A stretch of DNA of 37,424 bases from Selenomonadaceae bacterium (lineage in GTDB: Bacteria; Bacillota; Negativicutes; Selenomonadales; Selenomonadaceae). Under the pieces are notes generated by a model. The model was not told the origin of the DNA and did no database searches. It worked only from the letters and a program-made list of their open reading frames with translations. Within the stretch, counting starts at the first letter, position 1; every line of letters starts with the position of its first letter. The DNA lies in the NCBI GenBank assembly GCA_017634675.1, contig JAGBMX010000137.1, positions 122,118 to 159,541 of the forward strand. The letters are read 5' to 3'. Positions 31,762-37,424 of the stretch are shown here, one piece after another. A program made the position numbers and the translations under genes.

Positions 31762-33306
31762 TCAAGAACTTAAGCGTTTTCTTGCCGTTCCCAAATTTTC
31801 CAAAATATCCCTCGCCATGAGACCTTCGCCATGAAACTCATAAGCCATATTTCCTGCCATAGTATGCAAATGTACGCCTAAAATCGACGCTTTATCACCT
31901 GTTTCCTTGAAAAGACCCGCGATAGTTCCCGCCAAAACATCTCCCGCGCCTGCCGTTGCCATACCTGTATTTCCCGAATTCTCGGCGTATATTTCTCCTG
32001 TGGGGTACGCAATAAGAGTACATTCGCTTTTTACCACAAATATGGAGCGATATACGGTTGCGGTTTCTTTTACACGTCTGATTAAATCCTTCTTCAACTC
32101 GTCGATTTTCATATTCAAAAAAAGCGCTAATTCTCCTAAATGCGGAGTTAAAATTGCAATTTTTTTTGTGTTTAGCAGTTGCTCCTTATATTGCTTAAAA
32201 GCAAAAATAGCGTCCGCATCTAATACAAGCTGCGTGTTTGCGTTCGCCGCAACATCTCTTACAAGTTGCATTGTGCCGGCGTTGCGTCCTAGTCCCGGTC
32301 CCATCAAAAGGACATCGCTTTTATTGGCGAGGTTAATGATAGGCTTTAAAGCTTCTTCGCCCCCGACAAATCCCGCTTCGCATTCCGGCAAACCCAGAGT
32401 CATAACTTCAAGAGTTAGAGGTTCAACTTGCCCTTGTAAACTTTTTGGCAGCATTAATGTAGACAATCCTGCGCCTACTCGAAGAGATGCCCTTGAAGAC
32501 AATATTGCGGCGCCGGTCATTCCGTTGGATCCCGCAAGCACCGCTACTCTTCCTACGCTACCCTTATATACTCCCGATGACCTTTGTCGTAACATATTTT
32601 TTACCAAATCATATTCTATAAGTTCCGCTGTAAGTTTTCCCTCGTTTAGTAAATTTACAGGTATACCAATGGCATGATTTTTAATTTTGCCGGATAAATC
32701 TTTTCCAGGTGAAAAAAGATGCCCAAACTTTAGCGATCCCAATGATACGGTAACATCCGCTTTGATTGCAACTTCAGCTGCGCCTGTATCCGCTTCCACT
32801 CCCGAAGGAATATCTATAGCGACAACTTTTTTCCCAGCCTTATTTATTATGTCTATAACTTCAGCAATATTTTCTCGCATCTCTCCATGAAATCCGGTGC
32901 CTAATAACCCGTCTATCACACAATCTGCAAAACGGGAAAGATACATCTTAAATCTATCTATTGTGCGTTCTTCAAAGAGTTCCCCGACTTCCTGATTCAT
33001 AGCTTCGAGTATTGAAAGATTTTTTGTTGCGCTTTCGGTAAGTCTTTCCCTATCTCCTGCGAGAAAAACCTTACATTTGGCTCCGTAATTCAAAAGATGA
33101 CGCGCGCAAACGAAGGCATCGCCACCGTTATTTCCTGTTCCGGCCACTATTGCAACGGTTTTACCGTTAACTCCGTTTAAAAGCGCATTAGTTTCAAAGG
33201 CTACCGCCGCGCCAGCATTTTCCATAAGCATTATTTCATCAACAGCAAACTCCTCGGCGGCTCGCCTGTCAATTTCCTTCATTTCATCCTTTAAAGCTAT
33301 TTTCAT
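31762..33306 (-). CDS. nnr: Bifunctional NAD(P)H-hydrate epimerase/dehydratase
   Basis: Nnr repairs damaged hydrated NADH and NADPH. The N-terminal epimerase (YjeF_N) has AGTGNNGGDAFVCARHL and IPSGVEADTGA. The C-terminal ADP/ATP-dependent dehydratase has LMGPGLGRN, TPHLGELALFL and the NTGMATAGAGDVLAGTIAGL signature. I start at ATG 33306, six bases after GGAGGG; an ATG one codon earlier is too close to the site. The protein is then 514 aa. Its first 23 bases overlap the acpS 3' end, so the two are coupled. The acpS-nnr pairing is common in Firmicutes. Confidence 0.96.
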   Translation of the reverse strand: MKIALKDEMKEIDRRAAEEFAVDEIMLMENAGAAVAFETNALLNGVNGKTVAIVAGTGNNGGDAFVCARHLLNYGAKCKVFLAGDRERLTESATKNLSILEAMNQEVGELFEERTIDRFKMYLSRFADCVIDGLLGTGFHGEMRENIAEVIDIINKAGKKVVAIDIPSGVEADTGAAEVAIKADVTVSLGSLKFGHLFSPGKDLSGKIKNHAIGIPVNLLNEGKLTAELIEYDLVKNMLRQRSSGVYKGSVGRVAVLAGSNGMTGAAILSSRASLRVGAGLSTLMLPKSLQGQVEPLTLEVMTLGLPECEAGFVGGEEALKPIINLANKSDVLLMGPGLGRNAGTMQLVRDVAANANTQLVLDADAIFAFKQYKEQLLNTKKIAILTPHLGELALFLNMKIDELKKDLIRRVKETATVYRSIFVVKSECTLIAYPTGEIYAENSGNTGMATAGAGDVLAGTIAGLFKETGDKASILGVHLHTMAGNMAYEFHGEGLMARDILENLGTARKRLSS

Positions 33307-33679
33307 CATAACCCTCCATAACGCAAAAAGCCGTCGCATAGTCATATTCGTGTGAAAGTGATAGGTGAATTTCTTTCACTTTTTTTTCTTCTGCAAAACT
33401 CATTATTTCTCCATGAAGCTGTATATGCGGTGCTCCTAATTTATCCACTATGACCTCCACATCCGTCATCTTTCCTATTCGAAGCCCCGTTCCAAAAGCT
33501 TTTAGTACCGCTTCTTTTGCCGCAAACCGCGCTGCAAAAGAAGCGGCTCCGGATTTTTTTCTGGCTTTACAATAACAAATCTCGCCAATCGTATATACCC
33601 TTCTTACGAATTCTTCTCGTTCAATCGCTTTCTCAATTCTTCTAACGGAACAAATATCCGTCCCTACCCCTATTATCAT
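33284..33679 (-). CDS. acpS: Holo-[acyl-carrier-protein] synthase
   Basis: AcpS transfers 4'-phosphopantetheine from CoA to the serine of acyl carrier protein. The 131-aa protein has the metal-binding Asp in IGVGTDICSV and the Glu of RFAAKEAVLKAFGTG, both family-defining, plus the C-terminal IHLSLSHEYDYATAF. The start is ATG 33679 after GGGAGAGG. It overlaps nnr downstream. It is slightly longer than typical AcpS (about 120 aa) because of a short C-terminal tail. Confidence 0.95.
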   Translation of the reverse strand: MIIGVGTDICSVRRIEKAIEREEFVRRVYTIGEICYCKARKKSGAASFAARFAAKEAVLKAFGTGLRIGKMTDVEVIVDKLGAPHIQLHGEIMSFAEEKKVKEIHLSLSHEYDYATAFCVMEGYDENSFKG

Positions 33680-33736
33680 GACCTCTCCCAAAAAAAAAGA
33701 AGCTATCCCTCCGACAGCCCCTTTCCCATAAAAATC

Positions 33737-33801
33737 AGTTCTTTTCTTGCTTTCAATTTTTCATTTCTTTAAAAGTGAAAGCAAGAAAAAGAAAAGAAAC
33801 A
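33737..33801. repeat. Purine/pyrimidine hairpin between motB and acpS
   Basis: TTCTTTTCTTGCTTTCA and TGAAAGCAAGAAAAAGAAAAGAA are nearly complementary arms around an AT-rich loop. It resembles the structure at 14312-14391 and lies just after the motB stop on the minus strand, where it could act as a terminator. It may be a second dispersed element family. Confidence 0.5.
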
Positions 33802-33802
33802 A

Positions 33803-34597
33803 TTACTCGCCCAATTTAGCTTTCATGGCTTTACGTTCTTCCTCGTGTGGGTCGAAGTGTTGAGATCTTGCTATTAAAATTTCGACTCTTCTGTTTTGAG
33901 TGCGCCCTATTTCGTCATCGTTAGAGGCAATGGGGCGATATTCGCTGTATCCCATGGCGCTAAACCTGGCAGGATTAAGACCGCTATTTATGGATAAGAG
34001 ATATTTCATAAAGTTCAACGCCCGATAAGAACTAAGTTCCCAGTTAGAAGGATATTGGGGCGTATTTATGGGAACGTTATCGGTATGCCCCGAAATCAAC
34101 ACCCGTTGAGGAATGGTAGCCAAGAGCCCCGCCACAACGGGTCCTATCTTTTGCGCATCCCCTACAAGTTCAGCGGAACCTGACGGAAAGAGCGCCTTTT
34201 CCTTTATGCGTATCATAAGACCGTCGTCCGCAAGTTCTGTTGTAAGTTCATCCTCAAGATTGTTCTGTTCTATATATTCTTCAAGTTGACGCTGAATTTC
34301 TTCAAGCTGCTGATTTTCAGCTAAATACGCCTGATTGCCCCGATCCTCATCGCTTACCACCTGACGCATCATACTCATGTTCGGCCCCGCATTGTCAAAA
34401 AACGAGGGACCACCCATGTTAAATGCCGCTGAAAAAGCTTGGGCCAGTTGAGTAACTTTTTTTTGGTCAGTTTGTGAGATAGCAAATAGAGCGATAAAAA
34501 GGGCGAGTAAAAGAGTCATAAGGTCAGAATACGGCAGCAGCCAAGCCTCGCCGTTTTCCTCTTCATGAGGAGCGCCATGTTTTTTCTTCTTAGCCAT
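33803..34597 (-). CDS. motB: Flagellar motor stator protein MotB
   Basis: MotB anchors the stator to peptidoglycan and contributes the proton- or sodium-binding Asp. The 264-aa protein has a short charged N-terminus, one TM helix (about 19-43) containing the Asp in LPYSDLMTLLLALF, a plug/linker with a Glu/Gln-rich helix (about 95-125), and an OmpA-like peptidoglycan-binding domain with SGHTDNVPINTP and a C-terminal RRVEILIA. The ATG is preceded by AGAAGGGAT inside the motA end. Ion choice cannot be assigned with certainty. Confidence 0.97.
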   Translation of the reverse strand: MAKKKKHGAPHEEENGEAWLLPYSDLMTLLLALFIALFAISQTDQKKVTQLAQAFSAAFNMGGPSFFDNAGPNMSMMRQVVSDEDRGNQAYLAENQQLEEIQRQLEEYIEQNNLEDELTTELADDGLMIRIKEKALFPSGSAELVGDAQKIGPVVAGLLATIPQRVLISGHTDNVPINTPQYPSNWELSSYRALNFMKYLLSINSGLNPARFSAMGYSEYRPIASNDDEIGRTQNRRVEILIARSQHFDPHEEERKAMKAKLGE

Positions 34598-34600
34598 ACA

Positions 34601-35380
34601 TTATCCCTTCTGCGCCTCTAAAGCCGCTCGTTGCGACTGAGGAATAAATACTTTGAGTTTTGCTTCTATAGCCGTAGGGGAATCACCGGCTTGCAAGGAT
34701 AAAATTCCTTCAATTATCATTCGTTTTTCGCTGACTTCAGCTTCTGACAACAATTTTAATTTATTAGCAAGGGGAAGATACAAAACATAAGCCGAGAATA
34801 TGCCAAGAATTGTAGCAACAAACGCCGCAGCAATGGCGTGACCAAGTTTATTAACATCGTTCAAGTTACCGAGCGCCGCGATAAGACCAACCACGGCGCC
34901 AAGCACGCCCAGCGTAGGCGCATATGTACCGGCTTGCGTTAAAATACCGCGCCCTACTGCGTGACGACCTTGCATAACCGAAATTTCAGCATCTAAAACA
35001 TCGCCCACAAATTCTGGATCCATACCGTCAATAACCATACCAAGACCTGTTCTAAAAAAGGGATCTTCGATTTCCTGCGCCTTGCTTTCAAGAGCTAAGA
35101 TACCTTCTCTACGGGCGATTTGCGACAATTCCACAAATTGTTGCAAAAGTTCTTCTTTCGGATGAAGAGGCGGTTTGAAAAAAGTCATTTTCACGAGGGC
35201 GGGAAGGGTTTTTAACTGCTCCATGGTATGCCCTATGAAAAGACAAGAGAAAGTGCCACCTATAATAATAAGGAACGCCGCAGGATTGTTTAGAGAACTA
35301 ATTGGCGCGCCTTTAATAACCATACCAACGAAAACAGATATAAAACCGGCGACGACGCCGATCACCGTTGCTAATTCCAA
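34601..35380 (-). CDS. motA: Flagellar motor stator protein MotA
   Basis: MotA forms the ion channel with MotB and pushes on FliG. I start at TTG 35380 (MELATVIGV) seven bases after AAGGGGG, which fits the family N-terminus; the ATG at 35404 lacks a ribosome site. The protein is then 259 aa with four TM helices (about 5-22, 31-48, 146-165, 177-200), the cytoplasmic loop containing RREGILALE, and the PTLGVLGAVVGLIAAL segment of TM3. It is followed by motB after three bases. The promoter upstream is sigma-A type. Confidence 0.96.
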   Translation of the reverse strand: MELATVIGVVAGFISVFVGMVIKGAPISSLNNPAAFLIIIGGTFSCLFIGHTMEQLKTLPALVKMTFFKPPLHPKEELLQQFVELSQIARREGILALESKAQEIEDPFFRTGLGMVIDGMDPEFVGDVLDAEISVMQGRHAVGRGILTQAGTYAPTLGVLGAVVGLIAALGNLNDVNKLGHAIAAAFVATILGIFSAYVLYLPLANKLKLLSEAEVSEKRMIIEGILSLQAGDSPTAIEAKLKVFIPQSQRAALEAQKG

Positions 35381-35429
35381 AGTGCCGTCCCCCTTGTAAA
35401 ACATATTTTAAAATTTCTTACACTTGCTA

Positions 35430-35458
35430 ATAATATCATTATTCTAAAATTGTGTCAA
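35430..35458 (-). promoter_or_regulatory. Sigma-A promoter of motAB
   Basis: TTGACA (35458-35453) and TATTAT (35435-35430) are separated by 17 bases on the minus strand, with a start near 35423. A housekeeping rather than flagellar promoter is thus suggested for motAB. Confidence 0.8.
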
Positions 35459-35465
35459 TGAATTG

Positions 35466-35518
35466 AATCCCTTAAATTTTCAAATGTTTGTCAAATGTTT
35501 AACCCTTTAAATTTTCAA
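35466..35518. repeat. Short direct repeat in the motA-rpsF spacer
   Basis: CCCTTAAATTTTCAAA and CCCTTTAAATTTTCAAA occur about 33 bases apart, with a smaller CAAATGTTT doublet between them. They lie between the divergent motA and rpsF promoters and could be protein-binding sites, though AT-rich chance similarity is possible. Confidence 0.45.
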
Positions 35519-35523
35519 AGTTC

Positions 35524-35552
35524 TTGACTAAAAAAAAAAAAGATGGTATACT
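35524..35552 (+). promoter_or_regulatory. Sigma-A promoter of rpsF-ssb-rpsR
   Basis: TTGACT (35524-35529) and TATACT (35547-35552) are separated by 17 bases, mostly an A-run. The start is near 35559. The leader contains small hairpins GTTC-GAT-GAAC and GCTCTT-GAT-AAGAGC before a perfect AAGGAGGTGAT ribosome site. Confidence 0.8.
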
Positions 35553-35616
35553 CAATCGACGTTCGATGAACTTCTGCTCTTGATAAGAGCCATAGACCAT
35601 AGAAGGAGGTGATTTC

Positions 35617-35904
35617 GTGAGACAGTACGAAGTCATATTTATCGTAAAGCCCATGGAAGAAGAAGCGACTAACGCAGTCGTTGACAAATTCCGGAAGCTT
35701 ATCGCAAATAACGGCGGAACCATCGATAAGGAAGATCGCTGGGGCAGAAAACGTCTCGCTTATGAGATTAAAGAGGAGACGGAAGGCTATTACATGCTTT
35801 TCTACGTAACAGCGGAGCCTGCCTGCGTAAACGAGTGCGACCGCGTTATGAAGATTACCGACGAAATTTTAAAGCATATGATAGTGCGCGCGGACGAGGA
35901 CTAA
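35617..35904 (+). CDS. rpsF: 30S ribosomal protein S6
   Basis: S6 binds the central domain of 16S rRNA together with S18. The 95-aa protein begins at GTG 35617 behind AAGGAGGTGATTTC, an unusually complete match to the 16S 3' end. Family marks are RQYEVIFIVKPM and WGRKRLAYEIKEETEGYYMLF. It leads the rpsF-ssb-rpsR operon typical of Firmicutes; in that operon the S6:S18 pair can regulate the leader in several species. Confidence 0.98.
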   Translation: MRQYEVIFIVKPMEEEATNAVVDKFRKLIANNGGTIDKEDRWGRKRLAYEIKEETEGYYMLFYVTAEPACVNECDRVMKITDEILKHMIVRADED

Positions 35905-35923
35905 AAGTCCGGGAGGAAATGGC

Positions 35924-36379
35924 ATGAACAGAGTAGTTTTAGTAGGAAGACTTACGCGTGATCCGGAATTACGCATGACGCCGAACGGTACACCGGTTTG
36001 TACATTTTCCATTGCAGTTGATCGTCGTTTTGCAAGAAGAAGTGAAGAAAACGGTCAGCCCACGGCTGATTTTATTCCCATTGTGACTTGGCAAAAAACT
36101 GCCGAATTTTGCAATCAATATTTTTCAAAAGGCAGACGTATCGGATTGGAAGGGCGTATACAGACGCGCAATTACGAAGCCAAAGACGGTACAAAACGCT
36201 ACGTGACGGAAGTCGTCGCAGATAATGTGGAATTTGTGGATTCCAAGAATTCAAGCGGGGACAACGGCGGTTTCAACAGATCAAATTTTGCCTCCGACGA
36301 TGGATTTAACAATGTTCCTGCGGCAAATACCAATAATGCCATTGGTAGTCCCATCGATGACGAGAACATTCCATTTTGA
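35924..36379 (+). CDS. ssb: Single-stranded DNA-binding protein
   Basis: SSB coats single-stranded DNA in replication, repair and recombination. The 151-aa protein has the OB fold (MNRVVLVGRLTRDPELR, TPNGTPVCTFSIAVDRRF, TQTR-like EGRIQTRNYEAKDGTKRYVTEVVADNV region), then a Gly/Asn/Ser-rich linker, and ends with the acidic tip DDENIPF, which recruits partner proteins. GGGAGGAAATGGC precedes the ATG. It sits between rpsF and rpsR. Confidence 0.98.
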   Translation: MNRVVLVGRLTRDPELRMTPNGTPVCTFSIAVDRRFARRSEENGQPTADFIPIVTWQKTAEFCNQYFSKGRRIGLEGRIQTRNYEAKDGTKRYVTEVVADNVEFVDSKNSSGDNGGFNRSNFASDDGFNNVPAANTNNAIGSPIDDENIPF

Positions 36380-36394
36380 CGGGAGGGAAAAGTT

Positions 36395-36628
36395 TTGATA
36401 AGACGAGACAGAAGCAGAAGACCCAGAAGGAAGGTCTGCTCCTTTTGCGTAGATAAAGTAGAAACAATCGACTATAAAGACGTGGCGAAGCTTCGCCGCT
36501 TCACCACCGAGCGTGGGAAGATACTTCCCCGCCGCATATCCGGCAATTGCGCCAAGCATCAGCGCCAAGTGACAATCGCGATTAAACGCGCAAGAAATAT
36601 CGCTCTTTTACCGTTTACAGCTGATTAA
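36395..36628 (+). CDS. rpsR: 30S ribosomal protein S18
   Basis: S18 pairs with S6 on the small-subunit platform. The 77-aa protein starts at TTG 36395 after GGGAGGG. It has the basic N-terminus [26 protein letters not shown], and [20 protein letters not shown]. The CxxC plus Cys/His pattern (C, C, C, H) suggests a zinc-binding form. It is followed by a strong terminator. Confidence 0.97.
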   Translation: MIRRDRSRRPRRKVCSFCVDKVETIDYKDVAKLRRFTTERGKILPRRISGNCAKHQRQVTIAIKRARNIALLPFTAD

Positions 36629-36651
36629 TCCTGTGTGTGGTAAAAGTTTCG

Positions 36652-36688
36652 CAAAAAAAGTTGTGGTATGTTGCCGCAACTTTTTTTG
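36652..36688 (+). terminator. Terminator of the rpsF-ssb-rpsR operon
   Basis: CAAAAAAAGTTGTGG and CCGCAACTTTTTTTG form a 15-bp stem with one T-G pair and a seven-base loop, about 24 bases after the rpsR stop. Confidence 0.9.
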
Positions 36689-36717
36689 TGAAATTTTTTT
36701 GAAGAAAAATATTTTCT

Positions 36718-36744
36718 TAAGAAACAATTTAAAAATTTCGATAT
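36718..36744 (+). promoter_or_regulatory. Possible sigma-28-type promoter for the 36790 gene
   Basis: TAAGAAAC, 11 bases, then TTCGATAT resembles the TAAA...-N11-GCCGATAA layout and shares the CGATAT core with the element before flagellin. It sits about 45 bases before the ATG. Confidence 0.35.
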
Positions 36745-36789
36745 AGGAATAGTAGGTTTCAATTAAATTTCAATATCGGATGTGATAGT

Positions 36790-37209
36790 ATGTCAACCGT
36801 AAACTTAGTAGAAGGCATTAGCAATCATAATTCATCAAAAAACAGCAAAAAGGTGATACCCTCTTCCGACGTTTCGTATAAAGATATGTTGCTGTCTTTA
36901 GTGGATAAAAAAGCAATAATTGCAAAACAAGAAGAGATTTTAGAGAAAAAAAGGGAAGAACTTTTGGAAAGAATCGCTTCTCAAGAAGAAACCGCCAAAT
37001 TTAATGCGTTCGCAAAACTTATGGCAAATACAATAGTCACTACGAGAAAATTAATGCCTGACGGCACCATCTTAATCACAACAAAACGGGACGGTGAAGT
37101 TATCTCAGAGTTTAAAAAACGCCCACACATGGTGTCCAAAGTAGATCCAAATACGGGGAAAATTGAATTAAAACCCTTTATAAGTATTTTTGATATGTTG
37201 GCAACCTAA
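36790..37209 (+). CDS. Hypothetical protein, possibly flagellum-associated
   Basis: This 139-aa protein has no signal peptide or TM segment. Residues about 35-85 form a charged helix (KKAIIAKQEEILEKKREEL), probably coiled. A short beta-rich stretch follows (TRKLMPDGTILITTKRDGEVISEF), then an IELKPFISIFDML ending. The only upstream ribosome site is a weak GGATGTGA. It has its own promoter-like element of the sigma-28 type and a clear terminator. I do not recognise the family; the flagellar link is inference from the promoter only. Confidence 0.65.
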   Translation: MSTVNLVEGISNHNSSKNSKKVIPSSDVSYKDMLLSLVDKKAIIAKQEEILEKKREELLERIASQEETAKFNAFAKLMANTIVTTRKLMPDGTILITTKRDGEVISEFKKRPHMVSKVDPNTGKIELKPFISIFDMLAT

Positions 37210-37244
37210 TACTATTTTCTAGCCTCGCTTTATAAATTTCTAAC

Positions 37245-37283
37245 AAAAACCTCCGAATCAATTTATGGTTCGGAGGTTTTTTA
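37245..37283 (+). terminator. Rho-independent terminator after the 36790 gene
   Basis: AAAACCTCCGAA and TTCGGAGGTTTT form a perfect 12-bp stem with an 11-base loop and a T-run. The group II intron begins two or three bases after it. Confidence 0.9.
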
Positions 37284-37285
37284 TT

Positions 37286-37424
37286 GTGTGCCCGGCATGG
37301 GTATATTCTAATCGGTGAAAGTCCGTAGCCTGCCCTAGTAGTGGGAAAGGCATAGCTGAACACCAAGGGCGTCCATCGTGAGGTGGAGTCTGAAGGAAGG
37401 TGTAGGCAAACCTCTGGTCTGACG
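37286..37424 (+). mobile_element. Group II intron, 5' end (cut by window edge)
   Basis: From GTGTGCCCGGCATGGG onward the sequence matches the conserved 5' end and domain I of bacterial group II introns: the GTGYG-like start, CTAATCGGTGAAAGTCC, TAGTGGGAAAGGC, and the GTCCATCGTGAGGTGGAGTCTG region. The intron-encoded reverse transcriptase would lie beyond the window. Insertion directly behind an intrinsic terminator is the known habit of bacterial class C introns. The class call is inference. Confidence 0.85.

Noticed and set aside
31907-32677. 256-codon plus-strand open frame over nnr
   Set aside because: Antisense shadow of the conserved nnr dehydratase domain.
37178-37366. 62-codon minus-strand open frame at the right end
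   Set aside because: It crosses the terminator and the intron 5' end and has no coding features.

Overview
This window looks like a chromosomal segment of a motile, anaerobic, diderm Firmicute of the Negativicutes type (Selenomonadales or a relative). This is inferred from gene content and has not been checked by search. The clues are: separate glyQ and glyS genes; a Firmicutes-style infC-rpmI-rplT operon behind an attenuator leader, with infC starting at ATT; FabK as the enoyl-ACP reductase; a GerMN lipoprotein next to an AMIN/Amidase_3 amidase; a radical-SAM pair of the AhbC/AhbD (NirJ1/NirJ2) type; MotA/MotB and flagellin; and many TTG and GTG starts with strong Shine-Dalgarno sites.

Layout. 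Positions 1-4810 (minus strand) hold two small membrane or exported proteins, an N-acetylmuramoyl-L-alanine amidase, a GerMN lipoprotein, ispE, glyQ and the 5' part of glyS. Positions 5101-6441 encode a divergent flagellin (minus). Facing away from it, 6700-12277 (plus) is the most unusual block: a degenerate NRPS condensation-like domain fused to a cyclic-nucleotide-binding-like domain, a STAS anti-sigma-antagonist-like protein, an SbmA/BacA/YddA-type ABC exporter, and a TPR-GT41 (OGT-like) glycosyltransferase. recG (minus) converges on it and overlaps its 3' end. Positions 14638-16469 carry fabK and a coupled metal-binding lipoprotein. Positions 16673-17579 are a decayed histidine acid phosphatase pseudogene. 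Then come malic enzyme and a CDF metal exporter with Mn-type motifs.

Positions 20333-23496 (minus) encode two paralogous sugar-type binding lipoproteins translationally linked to a membrane diguanylate cyclase, with no permease present. Positions 23600-27427 (minus) are a tight operon: AhbC-like, AhbD-like, a HAD phosphatase and a PHP phosphoesterase. A hypothetical membrane protein (plus) is followed by a TrmH-type methylase, rplT, rpmI, infC with its leader, ilvE, nnr, acpS, motB and motA (all minus). The right end (plus) has rpsF-ssb-rpsR, a hypothetical gene with a possible flagellar-type promoter, and the first about 139 nt of a group II intron directly behind a transcription terminator.

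How it works together. Most genes are housekeeping: translation, isoprenoid and fatty-acid synthesis, cofactor repair and murein turnover. Motility is represented by flagellin, MotA/MotB and possibly the 36790 gene. The 6700-12277 block beside flagellin could be a flagellin or cell-surface modification and export locus, or a peptide-export system under partner-switching control; neither is proven. Dispersed hairpin-forming repeats occur at 1408-1480, 1553-1600 and 14546-14616, and an apparent copy lies in-frame inside the glycosyltransferase gene.
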